A DNA stretch of 64,000 bases from Flavobacteriaceae bacterium PS02337. GTDB lineage: Bacteria > Bacteroidota > Bacteroidia > Flavobacteriales > Flavobacteriaceae. This document shows positions 28,478 through 36,522 of the stretch, piece by piece (position 1 is the stretch's first letter; the number at the start of each line of letters is the position of its first letter). The position numbers were made by a program, and so were the translations under genes. Where the stretch lies: positions 248,001 to 312,000 of the forward strand of contig JASCOE010000005.1 of NCBI GenBank assembly GCA_029959285.1. The letters run 5' to 3'. The notes under the pieces were generated by a model, which ran no database searches, was not told where the DNA came from, and saw only the letters and a program-made list of their open reading frames with translations.

Positions 28478-29191
28478 TTAACTTAAAGCATCATGAAAAA
28501 TAATTCCCAACGTATATCTTTCTCCCGAATGAACTTCACTAACACCATGTTTCATATTCACGCGATAATATCCTTTTGTGCCTTTTACAGGTCTGAAATT
28601 TGTTGTAAAAACCAAAATATCTCCTTTTTTAGGTTTTAAAACAATAGCCTTAGATTGTGCTCTCGGAGTTTGCTGTGTTAAAACAAATTCTCCTCTCGTA
28701 AAATCTTCATCAGGTTCTGAAAGAAAAAGCACAATTTGAATTGGAAAATAAACATCTCCATACAAATCTTGATGCAGAGTATTGAAACCACTTTTACCAT
28801 ATTTTAAAATTAAAACTGTAGCTTTCAATTGATTATTATCTTGACATTGTTTTAATAATTCTTCATGTTGATTTGGAAAACTAGTATTTATATTCAACGC
28901 TTTCATCCAAGAGTTTGCGATTGGAGCCAATTTAGGATAAATTGATGTTCGAATATTTTGAATCAAATCAGGCAGCGGGTAATTGAAATATTTGTATTCG
29001 CCTAAACCAAATCGATAACGTTCCATAACAACGGTTTTTCGATATAAATTCGGATTGTCATAATCGAATTTTAAATCTTCACATTGTTCGTCATTCAAGA
29101 CATTCGGAATAATAGCGAATCCATTTTCATGCATAGATTCGGTGATGCTTTCCCAATTTCCAGAAGCAATTTTAGATTGTATATTTTGCAT
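28478..29191 (-). CDS. 2-oxoglutarate/Fe(II) oxygenase
   Basis: The product is 237 residues from ATG 29191. An open frame continues upstream to 29284, but that extension only translates the repeat at 29215-29301 and was discarded. Metal ligands are His140 and Asp142 (TLHQDLYGD) and His215, with Arg225 for the co-substrate, all within a PKKGDILVFTTNFRPV-containing double-stranded beta-helix. The substrate is unknown. Its position between Ada- and AlkB-type genes suggests a role linked to alkylation damage (inference). Confidence 0.82.
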   Translation of the reverse strand: MQNIQSKIASGNWESITESMHENGFAIIPNVLNDEQCEDLKFDYDNPNLYRKTVVMERYRFGLGEYKYFNYPLPDLIQNIRTSIYPKLAPIANSWMKALNINTSFPNQHEELLKQCQDNNQLKATVLILKYGKSGFNTLHQDLYGDVYFPIQIVLFLSEPDEDFTRGEFVLTQQTPRAQSKAIVLKPKKGDILVFTTNFRPVKGTKGYYRVNMKHGVSEVHSGERYTLGIIFHDALS

Positions 29192-29214
29192 AAAAGAGAT
29201 ATTAAGTTTTTTAA

Positions 29215-29301
29215 TGTAGAGACGCACTGCAGTGCGTCTACGCAAAGATTGTCGACAACAATGATTACGAAACGTTAGACGCACTGCGGTGCGTCTCTAC
29301 G
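29215..29301. repeat. MITE-like palindromic repeat, copy 2 (inverted)
   Basis: This 87-bp element has ends TGTAGAGACGCACTGCAG and CTGCGGTGCGTCTCTACG. It is in the opposite orientation to copy 1, so the two flank the oxygenase gene as an inverted pair. The interior differs from copy 1 by about ten inserted bases. Confidence 0.85.
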
Positions 29302-29320
29302 GATATACTGTGTGTTATTT

Positions 29321-30169
29321 TTAGATTGTTGAATTTACCTGCGCGCCTTCCCAGCCAATAATTGCCGTTTTTCGGGTATTTCCCCACATGTAACCGCCGA
29401 AAATTCCTGAAGATTGAATGACGCGATGACAAGGAATAAGAAATGCAACGGGATTATTTCCAATCGCGGTTCCGACTGCGCGTGAAGCATTTGGTTTTTG
29501 AATTTGATGCGCAATTGTTCCGTAAGTCGAAAGCTGTCCCATTGGGATTTTAAGTAAAGTTTCCCAAACTTTCAATTGAAAATCGGTTCCTTTTAAATGG
29601 AGTTTTATTTCAGATAATTTGCTCCAATCATTTTGGAAAATAAATAGTGCATTTTGTTGTGCTAAATCTAATTTTCTTGTAAAAGTTGCATTCGGAAATT
29701 TGTTTTTTAAATCATGAAATCCGATAATTTCATCTTCGGCGAAAGCCATAAAGCAAACGCCTTTTTGTGTTGATGCCACAATAATATTCCCAAACGGACT
29801 TTCGGCAAAACTGTAATTTATTTCTAGATTTTTACCTCCGTTTTTATATTCTGCGGGCGTCATTCCTTCAATATTTACAAATAAATCGTGAAGTCGACTT
29901 GTGCCTGAAAGTCCTGTTTCATATGCTGTTTCAGAAATGGTGGCTTGATTTTCTTTGAGTAATTTTTTAGCGTGTTCCAGACTTGTATATTGCAAAAACT
30001 TCTTCGGACTTGTTCCTGCCCATTCGCTAAAAAGACGCTGAAAGTGAAACGGACTCAAATGCACTTTCTCTGCAACTTCATCCAAATTAGGTTGCTCTTT
30101 AAAATTAGCTTTGATATAATCTATCGCATCTGCAATTCGATTATAATTGATGGTTTCCTGTGTGTTCAT
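29321..30169 (-). CDS. ada: Ada-like AraC regulator/methylguanine-DNA methyltransferase lacking the zinc domain
   Basis: The 282-residue protein has an AraC-type HTH at about 10-110 (LDEVAEKVHLSPFHFQRLF and ISETAYETGLSGTSRLHDLF) fused to an O6-alkylguanine-DNA alkyltransferase domain at about 117-280, with acceptor Cys247 in PCHRV. Full Ada would carry an extra N-terminal zinc domain; that domain is encoded separately at 28087. It probably repairs O6-methylguanine and activates the downstream oxygenase genes, but how methylation would be signalled to the HTH is unclear. Confidence 0.92.
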   Translation of the reverse strand: MNTQETINYNRIADAIDYIKANFKEQPNLDEVAEKVHLSPFHFQRLFSEWAGTSPKKFLQYTSLEHAKKLLKENQATISETAYETGLSGTSRLHDLFVNIEGMTPAEYKNGGKNLEINYSFAESPFGNIIVASTQKGVCFMAFAEDEIIGFHDLKNKFPNATFTRKLDLAQQNALFIFQNDWSKLSEIKLHLKGTDFQLKVWETLLKIPMGQLSTYGTIAHQIQKPNASRAVGTAIGNNPVAFLIPCHRVIQSSGIFGGYMWGNTRKTAIIGWEGAQVNSTI

Positions 30170-30255
30170 TTTCTTTCCATTTTATAAGGCAAAGATCGAT
30201 TGGTTTGTGCAGGTATAAAATCTGAAACTTGCTGAGTTTTTTTGTTTTGTTTCAG

Positions 30256-30296
30256 GTTTCAAGTTTTGTTGGAACGTGAAACGTGAAACTTGAAAC
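30256..30296. repeat. Short inverted repeat after SMR gene
   Basis: GTTTCAAGTTT (30256-30266) and AAACTTGAAAC (30286-30296) form an 11-bp stem amid GTGAAAC repeats. It lies just downstream of the minus-strand SMR gene and may act as its terminator. Confidence 0.5.
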
Positions 30297-30303
30297 AAAA
30301 CTT

Positions 30304-30636
30304 CTAATGTGCCGTAGTTTTAGAAAAAACATTAATAACAACAACACCAATTATAATTAAACTCAATCCGATTATAGCTGGTAAATCTGGAATTTCTTTG
30401 AAGAAAATAGCGCCGATGATTGTAATTAAAACAATCCCAACTCCTGACCAAATTGCATAAGCAAAACCAACAGGAATGGTTCTAATCGCGAAACTTAAAC
30501 AATAAAATGCTCCACAATAACCAATAATGGTAATGATACTTGGAATTAATTTGGTGAATTCTTCCGATTTTTTTAAAGCTGTTGTGGCGATGATTTCAAA
30601 AATTATGGCAACAAATAAAAATAGAAAATTCTTCAT
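30304..30636 (-). CDS. Small multidrug resistance (SMR) family transporter
   Basis: The 110-residue protein with four membrane helices has the usual SMR length. It carries the essential membrane glutamate Glu14 in IIFEIIATTALKKS and the GFAYAIWSGVGIV block of helix 3. Family members work as antiparallel dimers exporting cationic drugs or guanidinium in exchange for protons. EmrE-like and Gdx-like subtypes cannot be separated with certainty from this sequence alone. It appears monocistronic. Confidence 0.9.
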   Translation of the reverse strand: MKNFLFLFVAIIFEIIATTALKKSEEFTKLIPSIITIIGYCGAFYCLSFAIRTIPVGFAYAIWSGVGIVLITIIGAIFFKEIPDLPAIIGLSLIIIGVVVINVFSKTTAH

Positions 30637-30684
30637 GATTTACTTTTTTTTGCAAAGTTAAGCTTTGTTCGAAATAGAGATAAA

Positions 30685-31767
30685 TTATTTAAGATTATCT
30701 TTTCTTGCAGAAACGCTTATCAGTTTATATCCGTTTTCTGTTCGTAGAAATTCAAAATGATCTTGTCCGTGATCAAGTTTGTTTTTCGGATTGATAATAA
30801 TGCTTTTTACGGGATAAATCCAATCTTTTGATTCTTTGCAATTGTTAAAATACATTTCGTATTCACTTGATTCAAAAATAAACGGATTTAGTTTATCAGA
30901 AGCTACAAAATAATCCGTTTTTGGATTTTTGAGTTCTTGAAGTTTTGATTTTAAATAAGTATAATTTTGATTGATAAATTTAGTTTTAGATGAATTTATC
31001 CATCCGTCAGGTTCTTGCCAATATGTGATTTTCTCAAAAGAATGTTTTTCTAAATTGGCTTTAGACAAATCTTTAAGGAAAGTGTTTTCGAGCCAGAATT
31101 TAAACTCTTTATCAAAATTTACAAACGAGTAATATTGTCCGTCAACTCCGAGAAAATTTTCTCTTATAGAATCTTTACTTGGATTTTTAGATTTTTCTAG
31201 AGAATAAAAATTAAGTTCATCATTGTAAACGAAATTTTCAATAAGAACATTATTATTAATATTGATTAAGAATTCTTTTCCGCCAGTCCAGAAAAAATGT
31301 TCACCATCGGTTTCTTTTTTGGCGTCTTTTAATCCGATAAACATTCCGTTTTTGACTTTAGTAAGATTGCTGTATTCTGCTGGAATTACGATTTTACCAT
31401 CTCCATTAAACATTCCCATTTTGTCTGTTTTGCGATCTGTAAATCGTATAAAACCTTCGTTTTCACAATCTGGCCCGTTGTCAAAAATATATAAGCTATC
31501 GAGTCCAATTATTTTTCCAGTTTTGGTTAAATAATAGCTTTTCCATTTGCCATTTTCTTCTTCAGAGACAGCAATGATGTTTTCAAATTTACTTGCAATG
31601 GTATATCCCGTAAATTTTGGTTCGATTTTAACAACGCCGTTTTTATCCTTATAACCAATTTTTGTGGTGTCTTTATTCCAGAAAGATTTCCAAATATCAT
31701 TGTTTTGAGCAAATGCAGAAGAGCTTAGAATTACAAATATATGTAGGATAATAATTTTTTTCATCAA
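30685..31767 (-). CDS. Secreted WG-repeat-like protein
   Basis: The 360-residue protein has a signal peptide (ends AFAQ) that may start at Met1 or Met2. The N-terminal 150 residues contain WG/KWG-type repeats (IGYKDKNGVVKIEPKFTGY, MGMFNGDGKIVIPAEYSNL). The C-terminal 180 residues are unfamiliar and end in a beta-rich QDHFEFLRTENGYKLISVSA block. The family is common in Bacteroidota and its role is unknown. A Cys-rich small protein is encoded 6 bp upstream on the same strand. Confidence 0.75.
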   Translation of the reverse strand: MMKKIIILHIFVILSSSAFAQNNDIWKSFWNKDTTKIGYKDKNGVVKIEPKFTGYTIASKFENIIAVSEEENGKWKSYYLTKTGKIIGLDSLYIFDNGPDCENEGFIRFTDRKTDKMGMFNGDGKIVIPAEYSNLTKVKNGMFIGLKDAKKETDGEHFFWTGGKEFLININNNVLIENFVYNDELNFYSLEKSKNPSKDSIRENFLGVDGQYYSFVNFDKEFKFWLENTFLKDLSKANLEKHSFEKITYWQEPDGWINSSKTKFINQNYTYLKSKLQELKNPKTDYFVASDKLNPFIFESSEYEMYFNNCKESKDWIYPVKSIIINPKNKLDHGQDHFEFLRTENGYKLISVSARKDNLK

Positions 31768-31773
31768 ATTTAT

Positions 31774-32058
31774 TTATCGTAAATGAATTTTTAATTCCTT
31801 GTTTTTTGCTTCATCAAAGCAATCCATACACAACATTTTAAAATCGGCTTTAGCTTGAAAAACTTCTGTCCATTCTTCACCATTATCTAAAAGATATTGT
31901 TCGCATTCTCCGCACCACGCAATTTGCGGAAGATCTTCTTCGGCTTCTGAATAGAAAAATCCAACTTTTTCTTCCGAATCTATTGCCATTGCAATGTGAA
32001 TACAGCTGAAAGTCATTTCTTTTGAACCGTGTACTTCACATAAAACTTTTTCAATCAT
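31774..32058 (-). CDS. Small Cys-rich, probably metal-binding hypothetical protein
   Basis: I do not recognise a named family for this 94-residue protein. Two CxxC pairs (WCGEC and MLCMDC) plus an N-terminal CEVHG and CIH suggest a zinc-binding treble-clef-like arrangement. There is no signal peptide, so it is likely cytoplasmic. It is encoded directly upstream of the WG-repeat gene with a 6-bp gap and probably shares its transcript. Confidence 0.65.
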   Translation of the reverse strand: MIEKVLCEVHGSKEMTFSCIHIAMAIDSEEKVGFFYSEAEEDLPQIAWCGECEQYLLDNGEEWTEVFQAKADFKMLCMDCFDEAKNKELKIHLR

Positions 32059-32134
32059 AATTATATTTTGGCGGATTCTTTAATTCAAATTTTTAATTCA
32101 AATATTAGAAATAATGGAGAAATATTATTGTTTG

Positions 32135-32563
32135 TTATTTATTAAATTCTTCTTTATTGGTTAAAGAAAATTGTCCGACTGATTTTAAGCTTTCAATTTT
32201 TTTAATGCTCTTTTCTAAGTCATTTTTGGTTTTGATTAGCTTTTCTTCAGTTTTTGAAATTTGTTCTTTTGTTTTTTCGGTATTATTTGCAGAATTTTCA
32301 AGTTCCTTTGTTAATTGATTCTTTTGCTTTTCTAAGCCAGCATTTAACTCCGTGATTTTTGCCTCTAATTTCTGTTTGTTTTTTTCTTCTTTTTCAATTT
32401 TTTTTTCTGCTATTTCAGTTTGGGATTTTGAATTGCCCAAACCAGCGCGCCATTGTTCTGTTTTTTGAGCGCGCCATTGTTGATTTTGTTGCGCCATTGA
32501 CATTTGAGCAGTGGCTAGAATAGGAAACATTGCAAAAAGGATTAAGATTAAATATTTTCTCAT
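32135..32563 (-). CDS. Secreted coiled-coil hypothetical protein
   Basis: The product is 142 residues from the internal ATG at 32563, which starts a clean signal peptide (MRKYLILILFAMFP to ATAQ). The in-frame ATG at 32584 would add seven residues. After a Gln/Trp-rich segment with repeated QWRA motifs, residues of about 45-130 are almost entirely Lys/Glu/Gln heptads, a long coiled coil. It is probably periplasmic. No function is proposed. Confidence 0.65.
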   Translation of the reverse strand: MRKYLILILFAMFPILATAQMSMAQQNQQWRAQKTEQWRAGLGNSKSQTEIAEKKIEKEEKNKQKLEAKITELNAGLEKQKNQLTKELENSANNTEKTKEQISKTEEKLIKTKNDLEKSIKKIESLKSVGQFSLTNKEEFNK

Positions 32564-32663
32564 AATTTGGTTAGGTTGTTTCAATCAAATTTAAAAGTTA
32601 ATTGTTGAAATTATGAAAAAATATCTTAATAATTTATTTTCTTTTTGCTAAAATTATCAGAGA

Positions 32664-32707
32664 TAAAAAAAACAAAACCCGACAAATTTTAAAAATCTGT
32701 CGGGTTT
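32664..32707 (-). terminator. Terminator of ahcY
   Basis: A 10-bp stem AAACCCGACA/TGTCGGGTTT (32675-32684 and 32698-32707) is followed, on the minus strand, by a T-rich run. Confidence 0.83.
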
Positions 32708-32760
32708 GAATATGTATTAAGATAATCTAAAATCTAAACTCAGAAATCTTAAATTTTTAT

Positions 32761-34077
32761 TTAGTATCTGTAGTATTCTGGTTTAAATGGACCTTGAACT
32801 TCAACACCAATATAAGCAGCTTGATCGTCACGTAAAACTTCAAGTTCAACGCCTAATTTAGCTAAGTGTAAAGCAGCAACTTTTTCATCTAAATGTTTTG
32901 GTAACATATAAACTTCATTTTTGTAAGCCGCACTGTTGTTCCATAATTCGATTTGCGCTAAAGTTTGGTTTGTAAATGAGTTACTCATTACAAAACTTGG
33001 GTGACCTGTAGCACAACCAAGGTTTACTAAACGACCTTCAGCCAAGATAATGATATCTTTTCCGTTGATGTTGTATTTGTCAACCTGAGGTTTGATTTCG
33101 ATTTTAGAAGCACCGTGGTTTTTGTTTAACCAAGCCATATCAATTTCGTTATCGAAGTGACCAATGTTACAAACAACAGTTTTGTCTTTCATTTGCTCGA
33201 AGTGCTCTCCAAGAACGATATCTTTGTTTCCTGTAGTTGTAATGATGATATCAGCATTAGCAATTACAGTGTTTAATTTTTTAACTTCATAACCGTCCAT
33301 TGCAGCTTGTAAAGCACAAATTGGATCGATTTCAGTAACTGTTACAATAGAACCAGCACCTCTAAAAGAAGCTGCAGTTCCTTTTCCAACATCACCGTAT
33401 CCACAAACGATAACTCTTTTTCCAGCTAACATTAAGTCAGTTGCACGACGTACAGCATCTACAGCAGATTCTTTACATCCGTATTTATTATCAAATTTAG
33501 ATTTAGTAACAGAGTCGTTAATGTTGATTGCAGGCATTGGTAAAGTTCCAGCTTTTACTCTTTCGTAAAGTCTGTGAACACCAGTTGTAGTTTCTTCAGA
33601 AAGACCTTTAATTCCAGCAACTAATTCTGGGTAACGATCAATAACCATGTTAGTTAAATCTCCACCATCATCTAAAATCATATTCAATGGTTTTCTGTCT
33701 TCACCAAAGAATAAAGTTTGCTCAATACACCAGTCAAATGATTCTTCGTCAAGACCTTTCCAAGCATAAACTGAGATTCCAGCAGCAGCAATAGCAGCAG
33801 CAGCCTGATCTTGAGTAGAGAAAATGTTGCAAGAAGACCAAGTAACTTCAGCACCAAGAGCAATTAAAGTTTCGATCAAAACAGCAGTTTGAATCGTCAT
33901 GTGTAAACATCCAGCAATACGCGCACCTTTAAGAGGTTGCTCGTCTTTGTATTCAGCGCGAAGTGCCATTAAACCTGGCATTTCAGCTTCAGCTAGTTCA
34001 ATTTCTTTTCTTCCCCAAGCCGCTAGAGAAATGTCTTTTACTTTGAAAGCCACATAAGGCGTAGTCGTTGTACTCAT
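32761..34077 (-). CDS. ahcY: Adenosylhomocysteinase
   Basis: This 438-residue enzyme reversibly splits S-adenosylhomocysteine into adenosine and homocysteine, clearing the by-product of methyltransferases. The family signature [18 protein letters not shown] is at about 83-100, the catalytic lysine region [12 protein letters not shown] at 189-200, the NAD-binding GYGDVGKG at 226-233, and the C-terminus ends in the conserved KPEYYRY. Length and motifs are complete. The gene is monocistronic with its own terminator. Confidence 0.98.
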   Translation of the reverse strand: MSTTTTPYVAFKVKDISLAAWGRKEIELAEAEMPGLMALRAEYKDEQPLKGARIAGCLHMTIQTAVLIETLIALGAEVTWSSCNIFSTQDQAAAAIAAAGISVYAWKGLDEESFDWCIEQTLFFGEDRKPLNMILDDGGDLTNMVIDRYPELVAGIKGLSEETTTGVHRLYERVKAGTLPMPAININDSVTKSKFDNKYGCKESAVDAVRRATDLMLAGKRVIVCGYGDVGKGTAASFRGAGSIVTVTEIDPICALQAAMDGYEVKKLNTVIANADIIITTTGNKDIVLGEHFEQMKDKTVVCNIGHFDNEIDMAWLNKNHGASKIEIKPQVDKYNINGKDIIILAEGRLVNLGCATGHPSFVMSNSFTNQTLAQIELWNNSAAYKNEVYMLPKHLDEKVAALHLAKLGVELEVLRDDQAAYIGVEVQGPFKPEYYRY

Positions 34078-34110
34078 TTATGTTATATTTGTAGAATTGT
34101 AATTTTTTTG

Positions 34111-34118
34111 CAAATTTA
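34111..34118 (-). promoter_or_regulatory. -7 promoter element of ahcY
   Basis: On the minus strand TAAATTTG fits the Bacteroidota TAnnTTTG consensus, 34 bases upstream of the ahcY ATG. No clear -33 TTTG is seen. Confidence 0.5.
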
Positions 34119-34256
34119 AGGAATAGCTTTTGAATTTTACTAATTTCTGCGAGATTTGTGAAATCTTTAATTTCTTAATCTTTAGAATGTTAGTTTGCAA
34201 AACAATTTTAACCATATAAGTTATGTAAGTTCATTTAAAAAAGATTCTGAAACTAG

Positions 34257-34264
34257 TACCTTTG
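34257..34264 (+). promoter_or_regulatory. -7 promoter element of phosphopantetheinyl transferase gene
   Basis: TACCTTTG matches TAnnTTTG exactly and lies about 118 bases before the ATG at 34382. The rest of the 304-base gap between ahcY and this gene holds nothing else I can identify. Confidence 0.45.
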
Positions 34265-34381
34265 CCGTCAATTGCTTATATTTACTAATACATTTTTTGA
34301 ACCAACAGTTATATTTCCTTATATTAATTATATGGTTTAAAAATTTACAATTAACCATTCATCATTTACAATTAAAAAGTA

Positions 34382-35032
34382 ATGCCTCTATTTCAAACCA
34401 TACAATTCAACGAAACCACAAAAATTTTAATTTGGGAAATAACCGAATCTCTTGAGGAGTTATTGAGCAAAGTAGTTTTAAAGGAAAAAACACAAAAAAG
34501 ATTGGATGGAATGAAATCTCAAATGCATCAGCGTGCTTTTTTGAGCGTTCGAATGCTAATTCAGGAAATGGGTTTTACAGATAAAGATTTACATTATGAT
34601 GAATTTGGAAAACCTTATTTCGATTGTCATAATTACATTTCAATAACACATTCTTATCATTTTGCGGCAATTATTATAAGTCATGAAACGGTTGGAATTG
34701 ACATGGAATTGCAACGAGATAAAATTCAGAGAATTGCAGATAAATTTACGGATTATGAATGCAATTATTTAAAACCAGAATTTACAGCAGAATACATAAA
34801 AAAACTTACCGTAATTTGGGGAGCCAAAGAAGCAATCTTTAAAATTAGAAATGAAAAAGGTATTAGTTTTAAAGATCACATTTTGGTTGAAGATTTTTCT
34901 TTAAATGAAACCCAAACGCAGGCAAGTCTTCATTTTGATGATTTGATTAAAGATTTTGATGTGCATTATCAAGAAATCAAATCGGATAATTTTGAGGGAA
35001 TTTTTACGTTGGTTTATGCTTTTGAGAAATAG
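34382..35032 (+). CDS. 4'-phosphopantetheinyl transferase superfamily protein
   Basis: The 216-residue protein is in the Sfp-like size range and has the magnesium-binding GIDME motif (Asp107, Glu109) and WGAKEAIFK (Trp146 to Lys154), both hallmarks of the superfamily. These enzymes transfer the phosphopantetheine arm from CoA to acyl or peptidyl carrier proteins. Since it has the Sfp-like rather than the short AcpS form, it may serve fatty-acid or secondary-metabolite carriers. No biosynthetic cluster is nearby. Confidence 0.87.
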   Translation: MPLFQTIQFNETTKILIWEITESLEELLSKVVLKEKTQKRLDGMKSQMHQRAFLSVRMLIQEMGFTDKDLHYDEFGKPYFDCHNYISITHSYHFAAIIISHETVGIDMELQRDKIQRIADKFTDYECNYLKPEFTAEYIKKLTVIWGAKEAIFKIRNEKGISFKDHILVEDFSLNETQTQASLHFDDLIKDFDVHYQEIKSDNFEGIFTLVYAFEK

Positions 35033-35067
35033 TATTTAGTTTACAGTCTCAGTTACAGTTTTCAGCT

Positions 35068-35466
35068 TTAAATCTCGCTTTCTTTTTGTCGATGCTGAAA
35101 CATACTCATATACAGAAAAGTACTCATTTTTCTTGCACGTCTTTTTAAGGTTTCTACATTTTCGCCTTCAAAATGTTCGTCTAAAGTCTGAGCCCAATGA
35201 TTAAGCCAAATTCCGAATTCGTTTGCTGTGATTTTTTCGTCAAAATGTGCGTCAACTTCATTGTGTACAGCATGCGGATTTCCTTTGTATTTGCGAACAC
35301 CAAATAGGTTGGTTTCCCAAAAATCAGTTAGTTTTTCGAGATGCGCGTCCCAATCAGAAATCATTTGATTAAAATAAAAGCCGATTTCTTCATCGGCTCT
35401 TATCTTATCATAAAACTGATGCACTAAAAATGATACGTCAGCTCTAGTTTCTATTTGTTTTTTCAC
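35068..35466 (-). CDS. Group III truncated hemoglobin
   Basis: The 132-residue truncated globin (2-over-2 fold) has the group III features IGFYFNQM near the N-terminus, FWETNLFG and the proximal His region PHAVHNEVDAHF. Such proteins bind O2 or NO and are linked to nitrosative or microaerobic stress. It overlaps the upstream membrane-protein gene by four bases, and that operon is preceded by an FNR-like box and by a Crp/Fnr regulator gene, which supports a redox or NO role (inference). Confidence 0.88.
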   Translation of the reverse strand: MKKQIETRADVSFLVHQFYDKIRADEEIGFYFNQMISDWDAHLEKLTDFWETNLFGVRKYKGNPHAVHNEVDAHFDEKITANEFGIWLNHWAQTLDEHFEGENVETLKRRARKMSTFLYMSMFQHRQKESEI

Positions 35467-35750
35467 AGAAAAATAGTGTTTACAAGAATAAATAATACGC
35501 TTAATATTGAGCTTAAAATCAAAAGGTTAAAAACCACTTTGTGTTTCATTTGTGCCAAAATTGAAGTGTTTACAAAGATACAAGCTAAAACGATAATAGC
35601 CAGTTGAATCATTTGCGGAATTGAAGTTCCGTTTGATAAAACATACATTGCAGCAGCGCCTCCTAAACAGCTTTGCCCAATAACTGCCATTGCAGCAGAA
35701 CCCATATAATTTCTATTGAAAATGTCGAATGTTGTTTGGTATAGTGTCAT
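35463..35750 (-). CDS. Small membrane protein co-transcribed with globin
   Basis: The product is 95 residues from ATG 35750. A longer open frame to 35816 would run through the promoter and is less likely. Three hydrophobic segments (about 14-36, 43-61, 70-92) make it an integral membrane protein; a cysteine lies in VIGQSCLGG. I recognise no characterised family. It shares a four-base overlap with the truncated globin gene and lies downstream of the FNR-like site, so it is probably part of the same response. Confidence 0.72.
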   Translation of the reverse strand: MTLYQTTFDIFNRNYMGSAAMAVIGQSCLGGAAAMYVLSNGTSIPQMIQLAIIVLACIFVNTSILAQMKHKVVFNLLILSSILSVLFILVNTIFL

Positions 35751-35771
35751 GATATTCAGATTTTTATATGA

Positions 35772-35820
35772 CAAAGATACGCCCGCAATACAGCTGCATT
35801 TTATGATTAAAATCATAAAA
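35772..35820 (-). promoter_or_regulatory. FNR-like palindrome and promoter of the membrane protein-globin operon
   Basis: TTTTATGAT-TAAA-ATCATAAAA (35799-35820) is a perfect 9-bp inverted repeat with the TGAT-N4-ATCA core of Crp/Fnr-family sites. A perfect -7 element TATCTTTG lies on the minus strand at 35779-35772. The palindrome centre would be about 41 bases upstream of the expected start, the class II activator position. Confidence 0.68.
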
Positions 35821-35831
35821 CGAGAACTTTT

Positions 35832-36428
35832 TTATCTGTATACTTTTCGATTAATAATCTTCAATTCGCCTTTTTTTTCCAATGCTTTTATGGCTCTAAT
35901 TACTGTTTCTACACGTAAACCAGTTAAATCTCCAATTTGTTGTCTTGTAAAATTTATTAAATAACCATTTTTGTCTTTTTGAAAATTGAAATACGCAATT
36001 CCGTGATCAATTAATTTTAAGACGCGATGTTCTGGTTCGTGTGTTGAAATTTCGGCCGCCATAACCGATTTATAGTATAATCGTTGTGCAAGATTTTCGA
36101 TAATTTTAATGCTGACTTTGGGATTTTCTTCCAATAATTTCATGAAGTTTTCTTTTGGAAGAATAAAAATCGAAGCATTTTCGACAGCAATTGCGTTTGC
36201 AGGATATTTTTGGTTTAGAAATAATGGAGGTTCGCCAAAAGATTGTCCTTTATAAAATATTCCTTGAATAAATTCGCGTCCGTCATCATTGTAATTACAC
36301 ATTTTGATTTCGCCCGAAACAATTTGATAATAGTGTAAAGGCAGATTTCCTTCTTCAAAAATAATATCATTTTTGTCGAACGATTTTTTAACTACGCCAT
36401 ATTTTTCTAATAAATCAACTGTAATCAT
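35832..36428 (-). CDS. Crp/Fnr-family transcriptional regulator
   Basis: The 198-residue protein has an N-terminal cyclic-nucleotide-binding-like barrel (about 15-120, FYKGQSFGEPPLF) and a C-terminal winged helix with the recognition segment TRQQIGDLTGLRVETVIRAI. The only cysteine is in KMCNYN, so it cannot bind an FNR-type iron-sulfur cluster and may sense another ligand such as heme/NO, as DNR-type members do (inference). The FNR-like palindrome just downstream makes the membrane protein-globin operon its likely target. Confidence 0.9.
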   Translation of the reverse strand: MITVDLLEKYGVVKKSFDKNDIIFEEGNLPLHYYQIVSGEIKMCNYNDDGREFIQGIFYKGQSFGEPPLFLNQKYPANAIAVENASIFILPKENFMKLLEENPKVSIKIIENLAQRLYYKSVMAAEISTHEPEHRVLKLIDHGIAYFNFQKDKNGYLINFTRQQIGDLTGLRVETVIRAIKALEKKGELKIINRKVYR

Positions 36429-36461
36429 AATGTATTATTTACGTTATCAAAAGACGCAAGA

Positions 36462-36469
36462 CAAATATA
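36462..36469 (-). promoter_or_regulatory. -7 element of the Crp/Fnr gene
   Basis: TATATTTG on the minus strand fits TAnnTTTG and lies 34 bases upstream of the ATG at 36428. Confidence 0.5.
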
Positions 36470-36522
36470 ATTTATTCAAAATAGTTTTAAGAGATTAAAA
36501 AACTTTTACTTTTACACCCAAG

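Noticed and set aside
29192-29284. N-terminal extension of the 2-oxoglutarate oxygenase
   Set aside because: The extra 31 residues are translated from the MITE-like repeat; ATG 29191 gives a normal start for the fold.
28353-29301. Possible composite transposon or integron
   Set aside because: The flanking elements are only 81 and 87 bp and no transposase or integrase gene is present; reported only as MITE-like repeats.
34195-34455. Open frame of 86 codons upstream of and overlapping the phosphopantetheinyl transferase gene
   Set aside because: It is hydrophobic and low-complexity, overlaps the start of the real gene in another frame and shows no domain.
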